A stretch of DNA of 11,527 bases from Leucothrix mucor (GTDB taxonomy: Bacteria; Pseudomonadota; Gammaproteobacteria; Thiotrichales; Thiotrichaceae), in the NCBI GenBank assembly GCA_011322515.1, contig DRMS01000384.1, positions 1-11,527 on the forward strand, written 5' to 3'. A program made the translations under genes and the position numbers. Position 1 is the stretch's first letter. Each line of letters opens with the position of its first letter. Under the pieces are notes generated by a model. The model saw only the letters and a program-made list of their open reading frames with translations. It made no database searches and was not told the DNA's origin. Of this stretch, positions 5,205-11,527 are shown in pieces.

Positions 5205-8200
5205 TGATCCGTTATTTTGCATCCCACCCCACTGCTGCCAATATTTTAATGATCTGCATTATTCTGCTTGGATTGACCAGTATATCCAGCCTAAATAAAG
5301 AGACCTTTCCACAACTTAAATCGGTCTATGTGGGCGTTAATGTCCCCTACCCAGGTGCGAGTCCTTCAGATGTTGAAGAAGGGATCTGTAACCGCCTTGA
5401 AGATGCAACCGATGGCATTGTCTTTCTCCTCGAACAGCGCTGTGCCGCACAGGATAATATCGGCTCCTTAACGCTAAAAATGCAGGAAGAAGGTGATCTC
5501 AAACAGTTTAAAGATGATGTGCAAGCAGCGGTTGATTCTATTAGTGATTTCCCAATAGGCGTTGAAGATGCCAGCGTTAAAGAGCTAAACCGCCTTGATG
5601 CAGTACTCATTCTTGCCATTGCTGCCGATTTGCCCCGCGCTGAATTAAAAGCACTGGCAGACTACTATCGTCAGCGTCTATTGAAAATACCGCAAATTCC
5701 GATTGTTGAGGTGATTGGTTTTCCGCAACATGAATACAGTGTGCGTATTAAGCCCGAAGCCTTGCGTGCTTACAAACTAAGCATTCAGGATATTGCTAAT
5801 CTTATCAAAGCCCAATCGCTCGATATGCCTGCTGGCGTGCTTTATGCGCGTGATAACTCCTACCAAATTCGTGTTGAAAATCTACGCCGTAGTAAGCAAG
5901 AACTTGAAGATCTCGTTATTCTTAATACCGCAACAGGGGGTCAATTGCGCTTGGGTGAACTTGCCACGATTGAAGACACCTTTGAAAACACTGAAAAATT
6001 CTCCAAGATCAATGGCGTTACCGCAGCACGCATTCTAATCAGTAAAAATAAACAAGATGATACATTGACGGTCTATAACGCGGTGCAAGCTTTTATTAAG
6101 GAAGAAAATAAAAAACTACCTGAAGGTACTCGCCTAATTATTACCCGCGATGCGGCAACAGTGGTTGAAGATCGTCTTAATATGCTCATTACCAATGGCT
6201 GGCAAGGACTGGTGCTTGCTACCTTTGTCCTGTTTCTATTTTTTAGCTGGCGTTATACTTTTTGGATTACGATTGGTTTACCTGTTTCATTTCTAGGCGG
6301 ATTTCTCCTTATGAGTATTTTAGGGGTCAGTATTAATATGATCTCAATGATAGCGCTATTAATGGCAATCGGTATTTTAATGGATGATGCCATTGTGCTC
6401 TCTGAAAGTATCGAGGCAGAATATCGCACAGGAAAATCCCCCTTACAAGCTGCGCTCGATGGCACTCAAAAAGTAATACGTGGTGTTATGTCATCCTTTA
6501 TTACCTCCGTTATTCTATTTGGTAGCCTACTCTTTTTAAAAGGTACAATGGGGCAAATCATGTCGGTTTTACCCGTGGTGTTACTCTCCGTATTGACCAT
6601 TAGCCTGTTTGAAGCCTTTCTTATTTTGCCACATCACCTCAGGCACTCTTTAGAAGTGCATAGCGAAAGAAAACGTCCGCGTTGGCGTGAGCTATTTGAT
6701 ACAGGCTTTAATGGTTTACGTGAACTTGTCGGCAAAATAGCTGATTTTTCTATCCGTATACGCTATCTAGTCGTTGGCGGAGCAATTGCCTTACTGATGA
6801 TCTCTATTGGTTTAATGACCTCAGGGGTGGTTAAATTCAAAGGCTTTCCCAATATTGAAGGCAATCTACTCGAATCACGTATTATTATGCCGCAGGGAAC
6901 TCCTTTTAAGCGTACCGAAGAGGTAGTTCAAAGCTTGCTCGACAGCCTCACTCAATCACTAAAAGAATTACCCAAGGAACCTGATGGTAAAAAACTGGTA
7001 AAAAACGTGCAGATTTTTTACAGTGAAAATAGCGATGCGCACGGGCAAGGCGCGCATCTAGCCACTATATCACTGGATCTACTCGATGCCGAAACACGCC
7101 ATACTTCCCTTGCTGAGTTAGAGCATTTATGGCGAAAAAACACCCCACTTATTGCGGATGCATTGAGCATACAATTTAAAGAACCTATATTTGGTCCTAG
7201 TGGTCAGGCAATCTCCATCCGCCTACAAGGTGATGATTTAAACCAGTTATCCAAAGCCTCATGGGAACTGCAAAGCTGGCTTAAAGCCTATAAAGGTACC
7301 TTTAATATTATGGATGACCTACGCTTAGGCAAACCGCAATTCATCGTTAGCCTATTGCCAGGATCACTCCAATCAGGCATTGATGCGCAACAATTATCAG
7401 CCCAATTACGCGCTGCTTATCAAGGGGTTAAAGTCAATAATGTCTATCATGGACATGAGGCATATGAAGTCAATGTAAAAATGGATAGCAATCCTGATAG
7501 CGCCATTGAAGACCTTGAGCAACTCACCCTCTTCTCCAAAAAAGGTGAAGCAATGCCATTGAGTGCCATAGCAGAGATAAAAGAAGAACGTGAATTTTCC
7601 CGTGTAATGCGTATTAATCATCAACGTACCATTACCGTTTCAGGCGATATTGATGCAAAAATTGCCAATACAAGCGAAATTATTAAACACACCCGTGAAA
7701 ACTTCCTTTCTAAACTAAAGGATAAATACCCCACTATATCCTTTGGGCTAGAAGGCGAAGTCAAAAAAGATGCCGAAACCAGTGGTTCTATTTTGATCGG
7801 TTTCGTACTAGGGATTATTGGTGTTTATCTATTACTCAGCCTACAATTTCAGAATTATAAAGAACCCATTGTGGTGTTGCTCAATATTCCATTAGCCCTA
7901 ATCGGTGTCATCTGGGGGCATCTATTGATGGGGTTGGATATGGGATTACCCAGTATGATCGGCTTTGTTGCTATGGCAGGCGTGGTGATTAATGACTCCA
8001 TTTTGCTCGTAGAATTTGTCAAAATACGCAGCGCCGAAGGAATGGGCTTACACCAAGCCGCAGGGCAAGCTGTGCGTGACCGCTTCCGCGCCGTCTTCCT
8101 AACCTCCATCACCACCGTTGCAGGTATGGTGCCCATGCTCTCAGAAACCAGTTTGCAAGCGCAAGTATTAGTGCCCCTTGTTACCAGTGTTGTGTTTGGT

Positions 8201-8368
8201 ATGTTAGCGGCAACCGTTTTGATAATTTTAGTGCTACCTGCCTCTTATGCAATATTGGAAGACTTAGGATTTGCTAAACATGCGGGGAAAGGTAGGACGA
8301 AATATACAGGGTTTGCACCTGTTGAAATGCAGCATCAGCTTGCTAAAGCGCCTTTTTTGTACCCTTAA
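5204..8368 (+). CDS. RND efflux permease, AcrB/ACR_tran superfamily
   Basis: Inner-membrane proton-driven pump subunit of 1054 aa, the normal length for the family. TM1 is at ~10-28 (AANILMICIILLG), followed by the porter signature YPGASPSDVEEGI. A block of helices runs from ~330 to 480. TM4 carries the proton-relay pair D394-D395 in GILMDDAIVLSE, matching D407-D408 of AcrB. TM7 is near 520-541 and begins the second half; TM8 is near 862-883 (GSILIGFVLGIIGVYLLL). In TM10 the AcrB K940 position is replaced: the motif is GVVINDSILLVEF (N930-D931-S932), as in many RND pumps outside the AcrB subgroup. The two-fold repeat is complete and unbroken. It is co-transcribed and overlaps the adaptor gene. 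No TolC-like channel gene is in the window, so the pump probably uses one encoded elsewhere. Drug, metal or lipid substrate cannot be decided; the TM4 motif argues against the classic CusA-type metal pump. Confidence 0.93.
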   Translation: MIRYFASHPTAANILMICIILLGLTSISSLNKETFPQLKSVYVGVNVPYPGASPSDVEEGICNRLEDATDGIVFLLEQRCAAQDNIGSLTLKMQEEGDLKQFKDDVQAAVDSISDFPIGVEDASVKELNRLDAVLILAIAADLPRAELKALADYYRQRLLKIPQIPIVEVIGFPQHEYSVRIKPEALRAYKLSIQDIANLIKAQSLDMPAGVLYARDNSYQIRVENLRRSKQELEDLVILNTATGGQLRLGELATIEDTFENTEKFSKINGVTAARILISKNKQDDTLTVYNAVQAFIKEENKKLPEGTRLIITRDAATVVEDRLNMLITNGWQGLVLATFVLFLFFSWRYTFWITIGLPVSFLGGFLLMSILGVSINMISMIALLMAIGILMDDAIVLSESIEAEYRTGKSPLQAALDGTQKVIRGVMSSFITSVILFGSLLFLKGTMGQIMSVLPVVLLSVLTISLFEAFLILPHHLRHSLEVHSERKRPRWRELFDTGFNGLRELVGKIADFSIRIRYLVVGGAIALLMISIGLMTSGVVKFKGFPNIEGNLLESRIIMPQGTPFKRTEEVVQSLLDSLTQSLKELPKEPDGKKLVKNVQIFYSENSDAHGQGAHLATISLDLLDAETRHTSLAELEHLWRKNTPLIADALSIQFKEPIFGPSGQAISIRLQGDDLNQLSKASWELQSWLKAYKGTFNIMDDLRLGKPQFIVSLLPGSLQSGIDAQQLSAQLRAAYQGVKVNNVYHGHEAYEVNVKMDSNPDSAIEDLEQLTLFSKKGEAMPLSAIAEIKEEREFSRVMRINHQRTITVSGDIDAKIANTSEIIKHTRENFLSKLKDKYPTISFGLEGEVKKDAETSGSILIGFVLGIIGVYLLLSLQFQNYKEPIVVLLNIPLALIGVIWGHLLMGLDMGLPSMIGFVAMAGVVINDSILLVEFVKIRSAEGMGLHQAAGQAVRDRFRAVFLTSITTVAGMVPMLSETSLQAQVLVPLVTSVVFGMLAATVLIILVLPASYAILEDLGFAKHAGKGRTKYTGFAPVEMQHQLAKAPFLYP

Positions 8369-8564
8369 GCGTTAAATAAATTCCATGTCGCGTAGGAGTG
8401 AAAGCTTCAGCTTTTGAGTCATCAACTGATGTGACGCAATTAAGGAACGTGCACGAAACAACTTCCCGATCTCTAACTTGCCTTTTTATCCCAGATTGGA
8501 TGATCTCAAGAGGCGCATAGTTACTCTACGCAACGATTGAGATGATTCAAACAGGAGCAAAAGG

Positions 8565-8704
8565 AGGCTACCAAGGCGGGATCGTTCATGTTTCTGCTGT
8601 TCACCCGCGCTCTTCGACAAGCTCAGGAAGCTAGCTCCCTGAGCTTGTCGAAGAGCGCGGGTTGTTTGCTATGACGTTACTTGTCCCGCCTTAAGTTGGT
8701 AGCC
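8565..8704. mobile_element. 140-bp MITE-like insertion inside repeat copy B
   Basis: Ends are GGCTACCAA (8566-8574) and TTGGTAGCC (8696-8704), perfect 9-bp inverted repeats, followed inward by GGCGGGA (8575-8581) / TCCCGCC (8684-8690) with a 5-nt bulge (TTAAG). The interrupted host sequence CAAAAGG is duplicated on both sides (8558-8564 and 8705-8711), and copy A shows the empty site GCAAAAGGGCAAG. This is direct evidence of an insertion with a 6-7 bp target duplication. It encodes no transposase and must have been mobilised in trans. Confidence 0.75.
8603..8662. repeat. Perfect 25-bp-arm palindrome (CTTCGACAAGCTCAGG type)
   Basis: Left arm 8603-8627 (starts ACCCGCGCTCTTCGAC) and right arm 8638-8662 are exact reverse complements around a 10-nt loop AAGCTAGCTC. 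The core CTTCGACAAGCTCAGG belongs to a style of short palindromic repeat common between genes of many bacteria, and is related to the palindrome at 10483-10533 (CTTCGACTCCGCTCAG). It lies wholly within the 140-bp insertion. Confidence 0.85.
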
Positions 8705-8844
8705 CAAAAGGGCAAGTAAGATGGATAAAATCATTGCTTGGAACTTCCTTATAAGCGCATAGCAGGGCTGGGAGGTTATTTTTTAACGCAAAGAGAAGGA
8801 AAAAGGGAGGTAATCATCAAATATTAATAGAGTCTAGCCCATTA

Positions 8845-10368
8845 TCAACTAGCAGGTGCTTGCGCTGCAATTAACCGATCCATTGAGCGATAACTAACCG
8901 CTTCACTAAGATGCGTTGTTTGAATATCCTCACACCCTGCTAAATCTGCAATAGTGCGTGCTACTTTTAAAATACGATGATAAGCGCGTGCAGATAATTT
9001 GAATTTTTCCAATACTTGCGCGATGAGTGCTTCATCCTGTGGTGATAATTTGCAGTATTGCTCTATCGCCTTATTGCCTAAAAAGCGATTCGCCATGCCT
9101 TGCCGACTTTGTTGCCTATCACGCGCAGCGACAACGCGCTGTTTAATGTCCTCACTGCTTTCACAATTTGCGGGGCATTGCAAATCTTCACGGGATAAAC
9201 GCGGTACTTCTATTTGCAAATCAATGCGGTCTAAAAAAGGCGCGGAAAGTTTAGAACGATAACGCCGTTGCTGTTCTAAAGAGCATTGGCAATTATCTTT
9301 TAAATCACAGTCATACCCTTGTGGACAGGGGTTCATTGCAGCGATTAATTGAAATTTAGCGGGATACGTTGCCTGTCTTGCTGCACGAGAAATAGTGATA
9401 TGCCCTGTCTCCAACGGCTCTCGCAACACTTCTAATACTTTACGATCAAACTCGGTGAGTTCATCTAAAAATAAAATACCGTTATGGGCCAATGAAATTT
9501 CCCCAGGACGCACTTGCGAACCACCCCCCACTAACGCTACACCAGAGGAGGTATGATGCGGTTCACGCACAGGACGTTGTCCCCATTGTGTATAGCTAAA
9601 GCCTTGATTACTAATGGATGCGATGGTTGCGGATTCTAACGCTTCTTTATCCGTCATTGGCGGTAGTATGGTTGCTAAGCGTGTTGCCAACATGGTTTTT
9701 CCTGTTCCTGGTGGGCCGATCATTAATAAATTATGGCACCCCGCAGCAGCGATTTCTAAGGCTCGTTTGGCTTGGAACTGTCCTTTTACTTCATTTAAAT
9801 CAACGTTGTATTGTTTACTATTATCAAGCTCTTCACGCTTATAGGGGGATAATCGCTGCGACTCATTAAGGTGTTCAGTTATTTTTAATAAATGATTGGC
9901 AGTGTAAACCGATAGGGATGAAATCAGACTGGCTTCATCGGCATTTTCTTCGGGGACAAACAGCGCGCGTTGTTTTTTATCAGCGGCAAATGCGGTGGGC
10001 AATACACCTTTCACTTTGCGCAATTGACCGCCTAATGATAACTCACCAATAAACTCATATTCCGCCAAAGACTGCTCAGGAATTTGCCCCGATGCGGCTA
10101 AAATACCGAGTGCAATAGGCAGATCAAAACGCCCGCCATCTTTAGGAATATCCGCAGGCGCAAGGTTAATGGTGATGCGATTATTAGGAAACTCAAAGCG
10201 TGAGTTAATAATAGCAGCGCGCACACGATCTTTGCTTTCTTTAACTGCCGTTTCGGGTAAACCAACAATCGATAAACCTGGTAAACCCGCACTTAAATCA
10301 ACCTCCACAATCACCTGTGGCGCATGAATTCCGTCATTGGTACGACTGTATACTAAGGCTAGGCTCAT
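8845..10368 (-). CDS. comM: ComM/YifB family AAA+ ATPase (Mg-chelatase-like)
   Basis: A 507-aa protein, the normal family length. ComM is a hexameric helicase that drives branch migration when single-stranded DNA is integrated during natural transformation; many family members in non-competent bacteria are uncharacterised. Residues 1-165 form the Lon-S16-like N-terminal domain (GLPGLSIVGLPETAVKESKD, then NLAPADIPKDGGRFDLPIA). The AAA+ core has Walker A GPPGTGKT (218-225) and Walker B ILFLDE (298-303). A four-cysteine insert follows (C348, C354, C360, C362, starting at MNPCPQGYDC), a probable metal site. FLDRIDLQIEV (378-388) is the conserved sensor region, and the C-terminal Mg-chelatase domain is complete. 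The start is supported by the conserved opening MSLALVYSRTNDG; the ribosome site is weak. It is transcribed alone, converging on the efflux operon and diverging from the MazG-like gene. Confidence 0.92.
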   Translation of the reverse strand: MSLALVYSRTNDGIHAPQVIVEVDLSAGLPGLSIVGLPETAVKESKDRVRAAIINSRFEFPNNRITINLAPADIPKDGGRFDLPIALGILAASGQIPEQSLAEYEFIGELSLGGQLRKVKGVLPTAFAADKKQRALFVPEENADEASLISSLSVYTANHLLKITEHLNESQRLSPYKREELDNSKQYNVDLNEVKGQFQAKRALEIAAAGCHNLLMIGPPGTGKTMLATRLATILPPMTDKEALESATIASISNQGFSYTQWGQRPVREPHHTSSGVALVGGGSQVRPGEISLAHNGILFLDELTEFDRKVLEVLREPLETGHITISRAARQATYPAKFQLIAAMNPCPQGYDCDLKDNCQCSLEQQRRYRSKLSAPFLDRIDLQIEVPRLSREDLQCPANCESSEDIKQRVVAARDRQQSRQGMANRFLGNKAIEQYCKLSPQDEALIAQVLEKFKLSARAYHRILKVARTIADLAGCEDIQTTHLSEAVSYRSMDRLIAAQAPAS

Positions 10369-10443
10369 GGTGTTTAAATCTTTAGGTTAAATTATCACCA
10401 TAGCAAATCCCCTACTAGAGCCGAATTAATCAAGGATAAGAGG

Positions 10444-10449
10444 TATAAT
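10444..10449 (+). promoter_or_regulatory. Candidate -10 box between comM and the MazG-like gene
   Basis: A perfect TATAAT, but the -35 position (10421-10426, CCGAAT) is poor. It lies 140 bp before the MazG-like start, with the palindrome 10483-10533 in between, so any transcript from it would carry that hairpin in its leader. Confidence 0.3.
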
Positions 10450-10482
10450 TTCGCTAACTATAGTTTTTTACATAAATAATTT

Positions 10483-10533
10483 CACCCTTCGACTCCGCTC
10501 AGAGTACAGCTCCCTGAGCGAAGTCGAAGGGTG
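10483..10533. repeat. Palindromic repeat (CCTTCGACTCCGCTCAG type)
   Basis: Left arm 10483-10502 (CACCCTTCGACTCCGCTCAG) and right arm 10514-10533 pair over 20 bp with a single G-T, around the 11-nt loop AGTACAGCTCC. The core is related to that of the palindrome at 8603-8662. It lies in the divergent space between comM and the MazG-like gene. Confidence 0.85.
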
Positions 10534-10534
10534 C

Positions 10535-10561
10535 GGAAATTTAATAAATGAATGTCTATAT
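10535..10561 (+). repeat. 27-nt motif, copy 2 (upstream of the MazG-like gene)
   Basis: GGAAATTTAATA, AA, TGAATGTCTATAT: identical to 1590-1616 except for two adjacent bases. It starts 2 bp after the palindrome and ends 27 bp before the MazG-like start codon, where promoter or leader signals are expected. Confidence 0.6.
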
Positions 10562-10588
10562 GACAAGCAACTTTAAAGGAATAACAAG

Positions 10589-10939
10589 ATGGCAAAGGAT
10601 TTAGAAACAATAAAACAGGAATTGAGAGAATTTGCGAAAGAGCGCGATTGGGATCAGTTTCATTCGCCGAAGAATTTTTCAATGGCATTAATTGTTGAAT
10701 GTGCAGAATTAGTGGAGCATTTTCAATGGTTAACAGACAAGCAAAGCAAGAATTTATCCGCAGAGACTTTGGATGAAGTCTCGTTGGAAATGGCGGATAT
10801 TATGATTTATTTAATCCGCTTGGCAGATAAGCTAGACGTGGATTTACTGCCGACTGTAGAGCGCAAGATGAAGCTCAATGCAATTAAGTATCCAGTTGAA
10901 AAATCAAAGGGAATTGCTGATAAGTATAATAAGCTTTAA
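10589..10939 (+). CDS. MazG-like nucleotide pyrophosphohydrolase
   Basis: A 116-aa all-alpha NTP-PPase of the short MazG-like/dCTPase type, which cleaves (d)NTPs to monophosphate and pyrophosphate, usually to clear non-canonical or excess nucleotides. The metal-binding pattern ExxE...ExxD is visible as E37-E40 in VECAELVEHF and E67-D70 in LEMADIMIY, and the C-terminal KMKLNAIKYP motif (93-102) is typical. The length fits the single-domain form, not the two-domain housekeeping MazG (~260 aa). ATG 10589 is preceded by AAAGGA (10575-10580) at 8 nt, a good ribosome site. It stands alone, with no toxin or antitoxin partner beside it. The exact substrate cannot be predicted. Confidence 0.9.
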   Translation: MAKDLETIKQELREFAKERDWDQFHSPKNFSMALIVECAELVEHFQWLTDKQSKNLSAETLDEVSLEMADIMIYLIRLADKLDVDLLPTVERKMKLNAIKYPVEKSKGIADKYNKL

Positions 10940-10972
10940 GGAGTGAGATGTGTTCTCTAAATCTTATGGGCT

Positions 10973-11009
10973 TGCGTTAATCCTTCTATTATGACCATTA
11001 GCGCATTTT
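10973..11009 (+). terminator. Possible terminator after the MazG-like gene
   Basis: TGCGTTAAT (10973-10981) pairs with ATTAGCGCA (10997-11005) over 9 bp with one G-T, with a 15-nt loop, followed by TTTT. The loop is long and the T run short, so efficiency is doubtful. Confidence 0.4.
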
Positions 11010-11041
11010 AAAGTCGTTGTTTCTATTTGGAAAGGTTATTT

Positions 11042-11081
11042 GTAACAAGGATGCCTTTATTCAAAGGTGTCGTAACTAGGA
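11042..11081 (+). repeat. Direct repeat pair with hairpin before the RTX gene
   Basis: GTAACAAGGA (11042-11051) and GTAACTAGGA (11072-11081) are direct repeats 30 bp apart, and between them CCTTT/AAAGG (11054-11058, 11063-11067) forms a small hairpin. They lie in the upstream region of the RTX gene, where a regulator could bind. No clear promoter was found in 10940-11109. Confidence 0.3.
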
Positions 11082-11109
11082 AACTTTTACACTATCTAAG
11101 GAAGGATTC

Positions 11110-11527
11110 ATGATAAACACATCTATGGGCGTTAGCGTACAAACGAATATTAGCAATCAGATCGAAAGTATTCGGGATACACTGACTCAATTACAATCAT
11201 CCTCTGTTGGAAAGCAATTACCATTGCCTATTTTAAATAATTTACTGCAACTGGTGCAGAGTTTGATAAGTCAATTGGGAGATGAGAAAAATAGTCCAGA
11301 TAATAAAGTAGCGACAAAAAATCAACAAACTGCCTCTCCTGCATCACATGATACAACTATTGCACTAACGGCTGATACTATCATCGGAACAGAGGGCGAT
11401 GATAACATAGAGGGCAATCACGAAAATAATCGTATGCGAGGACTAGGCGGTGATGATCGCTTATTTGGTCGTCAAGGCAATGATGTTATTTTTGGTGGCT
11501 CTGGCGATGATCGTCTTTATGGTGGTC
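11110..11527 (+). CDS. RTX-type calcium-binding repeat protein, N-terminal part only
   Basis: The open frame runs from ATG 11110 off the window edge: 139 codons, no stop. AAGGAAGG (11098-11105) supplies a ribosome site. Residues 1-65 are predicted helical and rich in Gln, Leu and Ser (QIESIRDTLTQLQ, then LPILNNLLQLVQSLISQL), and 66-90 form a Thr/Ser/Ala/Gln-rich linker. From residue 93 five nine-residue units follow in exact register: GTEGDDNIE, a degenerate GNHENNRMR, GLGGDDRLF, GRQGNDVIF, GGSGDDRLY. These are GGxGxDxxx calcium-binding repeats that fold as a beta-roll once outside the cell. There is no N-terminal Sec signal, as expected for type I secretion through a C-terminal signal. The effector domain, if any, is outside the window, so toxin, protease, lipase or adhesin cannot be told apart. 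Confidence 0.85.
   Translation, partial: MINTSMGVSVQTNISNQIESIRDTLTQLQSSSVGKQLPLPILNNLLQLVQSLISQLGDEKNSPDNKVATKNQQTASPASHDTTIALTADTIIGTEGDDNIEGNHENNRMRGLGGDDRLFGRQGNDVIFGGSGDDRLYGG

Larger units (their letters stand above)
8440..8751. repeat. Second copy (B) of the 1056 repeat, split by an insertion
   Basis: Bases 8494-8563 and 8711-8751 match 1114-1183 and 1184-1224 at 63 of 70 and 40 of 41 positions. Between them lie 147 bp absent from copy A. The ends TTAAGGAA (8440-8447) and TTCCTTA (8745-8751) are inverted, but inside the left end (8449 to ~8485) the sequence differs from copy A. Copies A and B are therefore variants sharing the core and right end. The repeat sits between the permease gene and the 3' end of comM, which face each other. 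Confidence 0.7.

Noticed and set aside
8369..8440. AAAGCTTCAGCTTT and CATCAACTGATG small hairpins as terminator of the efflux operon
   Set aside because: Stems are short and no convincing T run follows, so a terminator call is not supported.
8603..8662. Long perfect palindrome considered as terminator for the efflux operon or comM
   Set aside because: No T run follows on either strand and it lies wholly inside the 140-bp insertion, so it is treated as a passenger repeat.
9614..9869. Plus-strand open frames of 76 and 83 codons
   Set aside because: They are antisense to the well-conserved ATPase core of comM.
10482..10688. Minus-strand 68-codon open frame ending TLRLRSGSCTLSGVEG
   Set aside because: It is the translation of the palindromic repeat plus the antisense of the MazG-like gene.

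Overview
The window looks like chromosomal DNA of a fairly AT-rich gammaproteobacterium. The evidence is the ssrA tag ANDDNYALAA (one residue from the E. coli tag), gammaproteobacterial-type IlvA and ComM, and short-palindrome repeats. A sulfur-oxidiser of the Thiotrichales type would fit, but the sequence does not prove it. Coding regions carry housekeeping functions; the spaces between them are rich in small repeats and insertions.

Left to right: (1) 1-1033, minus strand: first 344 codons of biosynthetic threonine dehydratase IlvA, cut by the window edge in its regulatory domain. (2) 1034-1699, no protein gene: a 170-bp element with inverted ends (1056-1225), a second ~120-bp element with inverted ends (1424-1545), and a 27-nt motif that recurs before the MazG-like gene. 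(3) 1700-2056: complete tmRNA gene ssrA, followed by a terminator. (4) 2138-3650: a P4-type tyrosine integrase in the classic tmRNA 3'-end insertion site, with its own promoter, operator-like inverted repeat and terminator, and C-rich direct repeats on both sides. No cargo gene separates it from the next operon. (5) 3703-8368: promoter, ~140-nt leader, then a two-gene RND efflux operon (membrane-fusion adaptor and inner-membrane permease, one-base overlap) without an outer-membrane channel gene. (6) 8369-8844, no protein gene: a second copy of the 1056-1225 repeat, interrupted by a 140-bp inverted-end element that itself holds a perfect 25-bp-arm palindrome. (7) 8845-10368, minus strand: ComM/YifB AAA+ ATPase. 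(8) 10369-10588: another palindromic repeat and the second copy of the 27-nt motif. (9) 10589-10939: MazG-like nucleotide pyrophosphohydrolase. (10) From 11110 off the right edge: start of an RTX calcium-binding repeat protein.

Apart from the adaptor-permease pair the genes are functionally independent. I see no clearly new multi-gene system. The most unusual content is the layered non-autonomous repeats (element within element within element), the stripped-down integrase locus at ssrA, and the long motif shared by two unrelated upstream regions.
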